Assembly: GCA_938003565.1 (NCBI GenBank)
Contig: CALKYB010000363.1
Coordinates: forward strand, 1-10,199
Direction: 5' to 3'
Length of the DNA stretch: 10,199 bases
Source of the DNA: an uncultured bacterium
GTDB lineage: Bacteria > Bdellovibrionota_C > UBA2361 > SZUA-149 > CALKYB01
Part shown: piece by piece, positions 1 to 8,300 of the stretch
Layout of the letters: each line of letters starts with the position of its first letter
Position numbering within the stretch: position 1 is the first letter of the stretch
The notes under the pieces: model-generated
Told to the model about the DNA's origin: nothing
Databases searched by the model: none
What the model saw: only the letters and a program-made list of their open reading frames with translations
Made by a program: the position numbers and the translations under genes

Positions 1-398
1 GGGTCGATAATGGAAATAATATGCCAAGCAGTTCGCTCACCGGAAAACGGCCAAAAGAGGTGAGTACCATAGCTAGTACAGGAATCTAGAGGCGCAGCAG
101 TTAAATAGCCTAGAGTGGCGAAAACATATCTCTCTCTAAAACTTAATTTCCCTCTGACGATAAGCCAGGTTACAATAGCCCCAAATAGTCCTCCTACGGG
201 AACAAATAAAAGGGAATGGGTGAAGTGTCTATGATACTCGAGAGATAAAAGTGGATCTTCATTGGACCTAATAAAAATATCTAAATCTGCTAGAAGAGCT
301 GAGACAAACCCCACAACAAAACTGACTCGGAGCTGTTTAGATTTGGCGAAAAGAGAAGACGCAACTCCTCCCACTAGCCCTTGACTGAGCGGATCCAT
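1..398 (-). CDS. YdjM-family membrane-bound metal-dependent hydrolase, partial (C-terminus beyond the left edge)
   Basis: Reading the minus strand from ATG at 398 gives 132 complete codons with no stop before the left edge. The protein begins MDPLSQGLVGG, matching the MDPxTH/Q-type start typical of the YdjM family (PF04307, 'LexA-binding, inner membrane-associated putative hydrolase'), which is why I chose this ATG although the frame stays open further upstream. Family marks seen are D38 and D40 after a hydrophobic stretch (V28-L36), the HRHFTHS block at 56-62, a second membrane-type segment (L63-V81), and D105 followed by SYGTHLFWPFS (109-119) and IID at 130-132. These His/Asp blocks are the presumed metal site of the family; catalysis has not been well shown for it. 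It is transcribed divergently from the gene at 519. E. coli ydjM belongs to the SOS regulon, but I see no LexA-type box here. Family assignment is strong; the biochemical role is uncertain. Confidence 0.88.
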   Translation of the reverse strand, partial: MDPLSQGLVGGVASSLFAKSKQLRVSFVVGFVSALLADLDIFIRSNEDPLLSLEYHRHFTHSLLFVPVGGLFGAIVTWLIVRGKLSFRERYVFATLGYLTAAPLDSCTSYGTHLFWPFSGERTAWHIISIID

Positions 399-455
399 AA
401 TACCAAAATTCAAAAAAACTAGGAGGTAAAAGCTAAAACCAAGAAAACGATTTTC

Positions 456-481
456 CTGACAAACTAATTCTATGTTATACT
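456..481 (+). promoter_or_regulatory. Candidate extended -10 promoter for the secreted protein gene
   Basis: TATACT (476-481) is preceded by TG plus one base (473-475), the extended -10 pattern TGnTATAAT with one mismatch in the hexamer. A CTGACA at 456-461 resembles a -35, but its 14-base spacer is too short, so the extended -10 would have to carry most of the recognition. The predicted start near 488 gives a leader of about 30 bases before the TTG at 519. Confidence 0.45.
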
Positions 482-503
482 ATCCGCATAAACTTAGCAG
501 CAA
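474..503 (-). promoter_or_regulatory. Candidate promoter for the YdjM-family gene
   Basis: On the minus strand, TTGCTG (498-503) lies 18 bases before TATAAC (474-479), a fair sigma70-like -35/-10 pair. Transcription would begin near 467 and leave a leader of about 70 bases before the ATG at 398. The -10 overlaps the candidate -10 of the opposite promoter. It is seen by eye only, and the -35 is weak. Confidence 0.4.
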
Positions 504-505
504 AT

Positions 506-513
506 AGGAAGGA
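506..513 (+). promoter_or_regulatory. Ribosome binding site that fixes the TTG start at 519
   Basis: AGGAAGGA at 506-513 is a strong Shine-Dalgarno-like site, five bases before the TTG at 519-521. There is no ATG or GTG at a comparable position, and the TTG gives a complete signal peptide, so the site supports the non-ATG start. Confidence 0.65.
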
Positions 514-518
514 TCTTC

Positions 519-1382
519 TTGAAAACCGAACTCTCTATAGTAAGTATTTTTGTCCTTTTTCTTCTAATCCTTCCTGGACAATCGATAGCCACTGTTAAAC
601 CCAGTTTATCATACCTCGTCAGGAAATCTGACATCGTTTTGGTCGGAACCGTAATAGAGGCTAAAAAAGTTACAGAATCTGAGACTTATATTGTAAATAT
701 TGGAACTGACGAGGTTTTAAAAGGCGCTGACGAGTTCTCCTCTGGTGAGTTCGAAATTAGCTATACACGTTATGGCAAAGGCAATATTAATTTCTCGAAT
801 CTCGCAAAGTCCAAGGTAAAGCAAGTCTTTTTCTTGGAAAAAGAAGCTAGTAACAAAGAGGGTAGGCTTCAACTAGCTAGTGCCTGGTTTGGTGTAGAGA
901 AGGCGACCAAAGAACTGGTAGCCGAGATTAAGGAAATCCGAAACGTAAACGATGCTCTTATCAGCATTGAGGAATCTGGGGGTTGTTTTCGGTTGCGAAC
1001 TTGCGGTGTCTACACCCTCTACAAAGATGGACACTTCACTTTATCACGGAATAAAGGTCGATCCTCCAAGACATATCTGGATCTGTTTAACATTAGAATC
1101 GAAAAACAATCGAAACTCAGTCTTGACGAGACAAAGACACTATCAGAGCTACTAAGGAAAGAAGATTTTAATAAACTAAAATTGACACTTAAAAAAGGTC
1201 ACTGCTCTGGCTGTGTTGATGGACTAGATTACCGATTTTTTATCCCACAAAACCAAAAGACCAACATCCTATCTAGTCTAGAACACAAAATAGACGACAA
1301 GACTAAACCCGTCCTGGAACAAATACACTCGACTTACAAGTTGATGAAAAACAAATTAAGACTCGATCCAATTTTTCGATAG
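519..1382 (+). CDS. Secreted protein of unknown function with a C-terminal CxxC motif
   Basis: I do not recognise a named family. The 287-residue protein starts at TTG, supported by the ribosome binding site at 506-513. Residues 1-24 form a Sec signal peptide: K2, a hydrophobic core at I7-L18, then a probable signal peptidase I cut after S22-I23-A24. Residues about 28-135 follow a pattern common in exported bacterial proteins ('SDIVLVGTVIEA' at 37-48, then 'DEVLKG' at 64-69, and 'QVFFLEKE' at 102-109), probably a small beta-barrel or sandwich. A second domain starts near 150 and holds four cysteines: C156 and C162, then C229 and C232 in GHCSGCVDGLDYRF (227-240). These could form two disulfides or bind a metal or haem-like ligand; CxxCH is absent, so this is not a c-type cytochrome site. 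The gene is monocistronic, divergent from the YdjM-family gene and convergent with the esterase gene 39 bp away. Confidence 0.85.
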   Translation: MKTELSIVSIFVLFLLILPGQSIATVKPSLSYLVRKSDIVLVGTVIEAKKVTESETYIVNIGTDEVLKGADEFSSGEFEISYTRYGKGNINFSNLAKSKVKQVFFLEKEASNKEGRLQLASAWFGVEKATKELVAEIKEIRNVNDALISIEESGGCFRLRTCGVYTLYKDGHFTLSRNKGRSSKTYLDLFNIRIEKQSKLSLDETKTLSELLRKEDFNKLKLTLKKGHCSGCVDGLDYRFFIPQNQKTNILSSLEHKIDDKTKPVLEQIHSTYKLMKNKLRLDPIFR

Positions 1383-1390
1383 CCTTAGAA

Positions 1391-1408
1391 AATATTTTCG
1401 GAAATATT
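1391..1408. terminator. AT-rich stem-loop between convergent genes, possible weak terminator
   Basis: AATATTT and AAATATT form a 7-bp perfect stem around the four-base loop TCGG in the 39-bp gap between the stops of the two convergent genes. Read on the minus strand it is followed by only a short T run (TTCT), and on the plus strand by no T tract. The stem has no G-C pairs, so it is a poor intrinsic terminator, though its position between converging genes fits that role. Confidence 0.25.
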
Positions 1409-1421
1409 AGGAACTAAAAAA

Positions 1422-2165
1422 TCAGAGAATATCTTCCAAAGCCGCAGCCCACCTTCTCGCCATTTTCTGCTCTCCTGAGGCATTAGGATGAATACCATCA
1501 TAGGTATCACTCGAGACAAAAAATCCTTGATTTTGATCCACCAGCACTACTGGAGAGGAGTCAGTTCCTAGAGATTGATAATTCATAGCAATCGCACTAG
1601 AAAAAGCTGCTATCCTATCTGAAGAACGATCTGAGGGAATAACACTAGCCAGCAGAGTCACAACTGAAGGATTCACTGTGCGGAAAGCGTCAATAATCAA
1701 GGCTATATTATTTAGAGTTTGATCAATGCTTCCACCTCTAAACATATCATTTGTTCCGATATGCAAAAGTACAATATCAGGAACATGCGCCGCTGCATAA
1801 CCAGATGCATTGCTTAGAATATTAGAGCTAGACCAGCTCCAATGCCCTTCGTGATCCAAATCAAAATCATTAGGGAAATTGCTTCCCGAGTGAGCACCTC
1901 GTTGACCACCAACAAAATCAAAATTATACCCTTTTGAATCTAAGTCTTTCCAAAGCCAGTAGCGATAGCTAGCACGACCATCGATGGCCTGGGTTATTGA
2001 ATCACCCAAAGGCATAATTTTAACAGCACGAGTTAGCGAGGCTTGTGCCAAGTCTGGACCATCAGCATCATCGCCGCCCCCTCCACCACAACCAGAGAGG
2101 AAAACGATAGAAATAATTAAACTATAGGCAAAAGCAAACTTTGTTCTACTAAATAAGGCAAACAT
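1422..2165 (-). CDS. SGNH/GDSL-type esterase, lipoprotein
   Basis: The 247-residue product starts with a lipoprotein signal: R7 and K9, a hydrophobic stretch at about 11-23 and the lipobox LSGC (23-26), followed by a flexible Gly-run linker (27-31). The mature part is an SGNH hydrolase: block I GDSIT with nucleophile S56, block II glycine at G86-G87, block III GTND with N139, and block V with the catalytic pair D223 and H226 in YDGIHPN (222-228). 'MPLGDSITQ', 'DFVGGQRG' and 'LLHIGTND' resemble carbohydrate esterase family 3-like acetyl esterases, so deacetylation of a polysaccharide is plausible; the substrate is not shown. All four catalytic landmarks are intact and the length is normal. Mature residue +2 after the cysteine is Gly, so outer-membrane sorting would be expected in a diderm that uses the Asp+2 rule. 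The ATG at 2165 is the only usable start because an in-frame TAA lies six codons upstream. It lies 157 bp after the giant gene on the same strand, with no clear terminator or promoter in the gap. Confidence 0.93.
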   Translation of the reverse strand: MFALFSRTKFAFAYSLIISIVFLSGCGGGGGDDADGPDLAQASLTRAVKIMPLGDSITQAIDGRASYRYWLWKDLDSKGYNFDFVGGQRGAHSGSNFPNDFDLDHEGHWSWSSSNILSNASGYAAAHVPDIVLLHIGTNDMFRGGSIDQTLNNIALIIDAFRTVNPSVVTLLASVIPSDRSSDRIAAFSSAIAMNYQSLGTDSSPVVLVDQNQGFFVSSDTYDGIHPNASGEQKMARRWAAALEDIL

Positions 2166-2166
2166 A

Positions 2167-2173
2167 CTCCCCC
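2167..2173 (-). promoter_or_regulatory. Unusually close G-rich ribosome binding site of the esterase gene
   Basis: On the minus strand GGGGGAG ends one base before the ATG at 2165. Pairing of GGGGG with the anti-Shine-Dalgarno CCUCC needs one G-U wobble and leaves a 3-base spacer; pairing through GGAG leaves a single base. Both are shorter than the usual 5-9. The upstream in-frame TAA and the lack of a later start before the signal peptide core make this ATG the start despite the odd spacing. Confidence 0.4.
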
Positions 2174-2322
2174 AAGAGATTTAAAAATTGAAGAAATCGC
2201 TCACGTGGCATGACAAATATCAAGCCTAAAAGTCGATCCGATTCTCAATATGCAACGGAAGAGTAGGTTTTGACCAGAGAATAAAACTATTTCCCTCTAA
2301 ATTCAGATAACTTCTACGACTA

Positions 2323-5300
2323 TTACCTTATTGGCAACGATGCGGCGTTATCAACTAAAGTGAAGTCGAAGGCTGAAGGTTTAACTCGAAGCACTTCAGC
2401 TCTAATTGCTCCAGGACTGCTTGAAATAACAGCAACTCGGCCAACCGTATTAGCTGGAACCGTTAACCCTAATACTTGATTAACCTCATGCTCTACTCCA
2501 CTAAGTGGCGCTAATCCCTGGCTAAAAGATCCGATCAAATTTCCACCAATATCATAAGCTTCTATAACAAAAGAAACCGGAACAGAAGTTGTGTTAAAAA
2601 GCTTTATCCAGGAATTCTGAGCGAAGAAACTGTTATATGGTCCAGAATAGTCACCAGCATAAGACGGTCTGGAGTCAGTTCCATAGACAGTTGATACATC
2701 ACCAAGGGAGTCTCTAAAGTAAACCATACTTTTCGCCACTACTTTCGATCCGCCAACTGGTTCGATAACAGCCAATCCAGAATTACTCGCTCCTAAAATC
2801 GCATTCATATCTAGGTGAATCTGGGACTTAGGAGCTATACTAAAAAACTGACTCTGAGCCACACTTCCAGAGTAGTCATAAAAATCTATCTTAACACTTC
2901 CAACACTAAACTCCGTATTTGTCACAACCAAATAATTACTACCAAAACCACCTGTGGAAATCGGAACACTCGTTCTGTATCCAGATGGCGACTGAGCGGT
3001 CTCCCCTGAAGCATAGCGAAACCTATTTGCGTTGAGACCCATTGGATCTCCTGTTCCATAGTGATAAAGTTGAGCTAAGTAAGGTGCTGTTGGATCCCAT
3101 GGAACCACTTCAACTGTACCGACAAATCCAAGACCAGGCACTTCATGACCCGCCTGAGTATCATACCTACTTCGCGGAGCAAGAGTTAAGTTTGAAGTGG
3201 TTATCAAACTACCATTGAGGTCATAAAGATTAATTGTAAAATTCTTTGAAGCAAACTCATCAACATTTACAACTTGAATCCAATTCGGAATTGTATTGGA
3301 CAGATCTTCGTATCTAAAACTCGGCTGAATAGTGTTAAACGCTGCGTAAGTGTTGCCAATCTGAATATTTTCAAAAGCTCGGAAGATTGAAAACTCGATA
3401 TCACTATTGTCCGGGGTAAATCGATATTGAGCTAAATGCCCATCAAAATCTTCAGGATTATCAAACTCAAGCTTTATATGACCATAAGTTTGAGTGCTAT
3501 AACCACTGAGAGCATTAACCAAGACATCCTGTTCAGCATTAGCTGGAATACTGTAACTAATTTGATCCAGTTGATTTCCCGTAAGATCAATTAGAGAGAG
3601 CGTACCGTTAATAACATTACTACCTTTATTTTGTAGGACAACTACGTTGTGTTGGTTGTAGAAACTATTCCAGACAAAATAAACCGGACTTAGAAGAGAG
3701 AACTCGGCATAAATTTCAAGAGGCTCTGAACAAGAATCAACAGTAGTGGTATCAAAGATAAAGTTTGCAACCTGAACTCCGTTAGCTTGAGTCGCTATGA
3801 TGTTATAAGTGCCATCAAGAATATTCGCGAAAATGAATTCCCCGTCAGCGTTTGTTGTAGTGGAAAACAATCCGTCTGCTTCTTCAACAGTAAGTCCCTC
3901 TAGGGGATCGCCATTCGGAAATGTAATCATCCCCGCTATTGAGCAAAGACGATCTTGATAATCTGGGACTCCATCTCCATCGGTGTCAGGACAGGCAAGA
4001 CCTGTAGGGCATTCCTCAGCGTCCGGAATCCCATCTCCATCCGAATCTACTTCTTGAAAATCAGGAGTTCCATCTCCATCACTATCCGTAGGAACAGTCG
4101 GAGTTCCTCCAGTTTCAGGACTCAAATCGGGACAATATCCATCAGGGCCAAAACTAGGGGCAGTACTACAATCTAGAATTCCATCTCCATCATCGTCAGG
4201 ACCACCACTTTCAGTTACATCCGAGATGCCATCATTATCAGAATCTAGGTCTAAATAATCTGGAAATCCATCGTCATCGGTATCCGGCACTGGCAAAGGA
4301 TCTCCGCCATCCCCGGAGCCAGGAAAATTATTGTCGTCTGAGTCATAACTATCCGCGTATCCGTCTCCATCAGAGTCAACAAAGCCATCAACTTGACCAT
4401 CTCCGTCGGAATCAACCCCTCCAGCCTCTAATATATCGGGAATACCGTCATTATCAGAATCTAAGTCCAAATAATCTGGTACACCATCCCCATCAAAATC
4501 ATCCACTGGTAGTGGAACCCCGCCAACGACTGGATCTACATCCGGACAAAGACCACTAACGCCAACTGCTGCACTACAGTCAATGACCCCATCTCCATCG
4601 ACATCTACCCCGCCCCCTTCAATCACATCTGGAATGCCGTCATTATCAGAATCTAAGTCTAGTCGATTTGGAATACCATCACCATCTGTGTCAGGATCAG
4701 GCAACGGGATGGATCCATCACTCGGATCTACATCAGGACAAAAACCATCAGCTCCAAATGCAACAGTGCAATTGATAACGCCATCCCCATCCGGATCAAC
4801 CCCACCAGCTTCAATCACATCCAGTATTCCATCATTGTCAGAATCTAAATCCAAGCTATCAGGTATACCGTCTCCATCTGTATCTAAAACTCCTTCAACA
4901 AGATCTGACACTCCATCATTATCGTCATCCAAATCATCTACATCGGGAATACCATCTTCATCGCTATCGATAAGAACTGTAATTGTAACAACAGCCTGAA
5001 AACAATCAGTAGGAACAGAATCATCACAAATTTCATAAGTGAAGGTATCGACACCACTAAACTCTGCGTTCGGTGTGTAGGTATATGAACCGTCTGGCAG
5101 CAATGAAAGAACTCCATTACTTGGACCAGAAACTAGACTAACTGGCTCTCCATCAGGCAACGAATCATTCCCGACTACCGAGCTAGTCAAAACTCCATCC
5201 TCAGCAACTACTTCAAAATCATCATTAACTGCGGGAACATCGTTCGTTCCGGTAACGGTTAAGGTCACTGTAGCCTGACTACAATCTGTTGGAACTAAGT

Positions 5301-8300
5301 CATCGCAAATTTGATAGACAAACGAGTCAACCCCATTATAGTTAGGATTTGGCGTATAAGTATAACTCCCATCCCCATTCCAAACCAGTGTTCCATTCGT
5401 CGGACCACTAACCAAGCTCGGCAATTCTCCTTCTGGGTTATAGTCATTCCCTAAAACGCTAGTGGAAATACTACCGTCTTCAGGCAAAGTCTCAAAATCA
5501 TCAGATGCAATTGGAATGTCATTAGTAGAGTTAACAGTTATCGTCACTGTCACTTGATCACAGACAGTTATGTCCGCATCGTCACAAATCTCATAATCAA
5601 AAGTATCTACACCAAAAAAATTAGCTGCTGGCGTATAGGTATAAGTGCCATCGCCGTTCCAAAGAAGTACTCCGTTACTAGGATTGCTCACTAAAAGAGG
5701 TTGCTCTCCATCGGGAGCATTATCATTTGAACTGACAGAGGCGCTAATAGGTGTATCCTCGTTGGTAACCTCAGAATCAGGCATAGCGTCTGGCACATCG
5801 TTTATCGCAGAAACCGTGATAAAAACTGTGGCGGGATCACATACTGTCGGAGCAGCGTCATCACAAATTTCATAGACAAATGAGTCACTACCGTTAAAAT
5901 CTAAGTTCGGAAGATAAGTATAGGTTCCGTCCGAATTAAATGTAACTACTCCATTGCTGGCACCTGAAACTAGCGTGGGAAGTTCTCCGTCAGGTGCAGA
6001 ATCATTGAGGTTCACTGTACTCGTTAGCAGGTTATCTTCTCCGACTGAGGCAAAATCATCCTCGGCAATCGGCACATCATTAATGGGATTAACTGTAATA
6101 GTGACAGTTGCCGGCTCACAGACATCCAAGTCCAGATCATCACAAATTTCATATACAAACGAATCAACCCCATTAAAATTCAGGTTAGGTGTGTAAGTGT
6201 AAGTCCCGTCGCCATTCCACAACAATACTCCACTGCTAGGTCCAGAAACCAATGAAGGCTGCTCACCATCTGGAGCAAAGTCATTGTCATCGACCACCTC
6301 AGTTAGTGGAGTATCCTCATCGGTCACCTCACTATCATCTTCAGCAACTGGCACATCATTATCAGAAATCACATTGATGGTTACTGTAGCAGGATCACAA
6401 ACAGTAGGATTAACGTCATCGCAAATCTGATAAACAAAAGTATCCGTTCCAGCAAAGTTAGCGTCTGGGACATAAGTAAAGGTGCCGTCTCCATTCCAAG
6501 TCAGCACACCATTGGATGGTCCAGATACCAGCGAAGGAAGCTCTCCATCTGGGAAACTGTCATTACCCAAAACGGTGCTATTCAGATTGCCATCTTCTGT
6601 AACAGAATTCGTATCATCTTCGGCAATTGGAATGTCATTTACAGGAGTAACCGTAATATTAACCGTGGATGGATCACAAATTGTAGGAATCTCATCATCA
6701 CAAGTCTCGTAAACAAAGGAGTCTGGTCCGTTGTAATCAGGATTTGGAGTGTAGGTATATGTACCGTCTCCATTCCAAGAAAGGGTGCCGTTAGCTGGTC
6801 CAGTAACTAAGGTTGGAAGTTCTCCGTCTGGACTTGCATCATTGCTAACAACAGTAGAATTGAGCACTCCATCTTCAGGAACAACTTCAGTATCATCAGC
6901 CGTAACCGGAATGTCATTGACTGATAAAACATCTATAGTGACTGTAGCCGGATCACAGGTAGTCGGAGTAACATCATCGCAAACTTCGTAGGCAAAAGTA
7001 TCGATTCCGTTGAATTGTGGGTTGGGAGTATAGGTATAACTTCCATCCGGATTGAAAGTCAGTGCTCCATTAGCCGTACCACTAACTAAAGAAAAATTTT
7101 CTCCGTCTGGGTAAAAATCATTGAGATAAACAAAGCTATTTAACAAACTATCTTCAGCGACTGAAGCAGTATCATCTTCTGCGATAGGAATATCATTAAC
7201 CGGCGTAACGGTTATCGTCACAGTAGCGGGATCACAAACAGTCGGACTTATATCATCACACAATTGATAAACAAAAGTGTCAACTCCATTGAAGTTGAGA
7301 TTCGGAAGGTAGGTGTATGTTCCCCCGGGCTGAAACACTAAAGTACCACTAGCCGGTCCAGAAACTAAAACCGGCAGCTCACCATCTGGAAAACTATCGT
7401 TCGGACTAACCGTGACCCCAGAAAGAAGTGTATCTTCCGGTGTAGTTTCACTATCATCTTCGGCTATTGGTAAGTCGTTAACCGGATTGACAACTATATT
7501 AACTGTTGCTTGATCGCAGACTGCCGGGTTGGCGTCGTCACAGATCTCATAAATGAAAGAGTCAGTTCCATTAAAATCAGGATTGGGTGTGTAAATATAG
7601 GTTCCATCCCCAATCCAAGTCAAAGCTCCGTTAACTGGATTCGAGACTAAGGACGGCAACTCTCCGTCCGGTGCTATATCATTTGAGCTGACAGTAACAC
7701 CCGTCAAAGGAGTGTCTTCGTTTGTAATCTCACTATCATCAACGGCATCTGGAATATCATTAATAGGTATCACCACGATACTAACAGTTGCCTGATCACA
7801 TATTGTCGGATCAACATCGTCACAAATTTCGTAGACGAATGAATCATTTCCATTGAAGTTTGGATTAGGTGTGTAGGTATAAGTCCCGTCACCATTCCAA
7901 ACAAGCGTACCGTTAGTTGTCCCACTAACTAAACTCGGAGTTTCTCCATCCGGAGCAGAATCATTCGGAAGCACAGTAGAGCTAACACTTGAGTCCTCTG
8001 CCACTACGATAAAATCATCTGAGGTAATAGGAATATCATTTGTTCCGGTAACAGTGATTACTACAGTAGCTGGATCACATGTGCTTGGAACCACATCATC
8101 GCAAACCTCATAAGTAAAACTGTCAGTTCCCGTATAGTCAGGATCGGGTGTATAAGTATAACTACCATTACTGTTAAAAACTAAAGTTCCATTAGCAGGA
8201 CTCGTTAACAAAGTTGGCAACTCTCCATCTGGTGCCAAATCATTACCTACAACAGTGGCATTTATAGATGAGTCCTCCAAAACAGTCTCGGCATCATCAT

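Noticed and set aside
399..518. LexA-type operator expected from the SOS control of E. coli ydjM
   Set aside because: No CTGT-N8-ACAG-like palindrome was found upstream of the YdjM-family gene.
952..1155. Plus-strand frame of 67 codons within the secreted protein gene
   Set aside because: It lies in another frame of a well-supported gene and has no domain, signal or ribosome binding site.
2281..2322. Possible terminator after the giant gene (AGAGGG paired with TTCTCT)
   Set aside because: The stem has only six pairs, two of them G-U, with a long loop and no T tract, so it does not support a terminator.
4583..4999. Plus-strand open frame of 138 codons rich in Ser, Pro and Thr
   Set aside because: It is the antisense image of the Asp-rich calcium-binding repeats (GAT/GAC codons read in reverse), with no ribosome binding site and low-complexity sequence.
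5645..6991. Series of plus-strand open frames of 68-80 codons with similar sequences
   Set aside because: They recur with the 279-bp period and are antisense shadows of the cadherin-like repeats, not genes.
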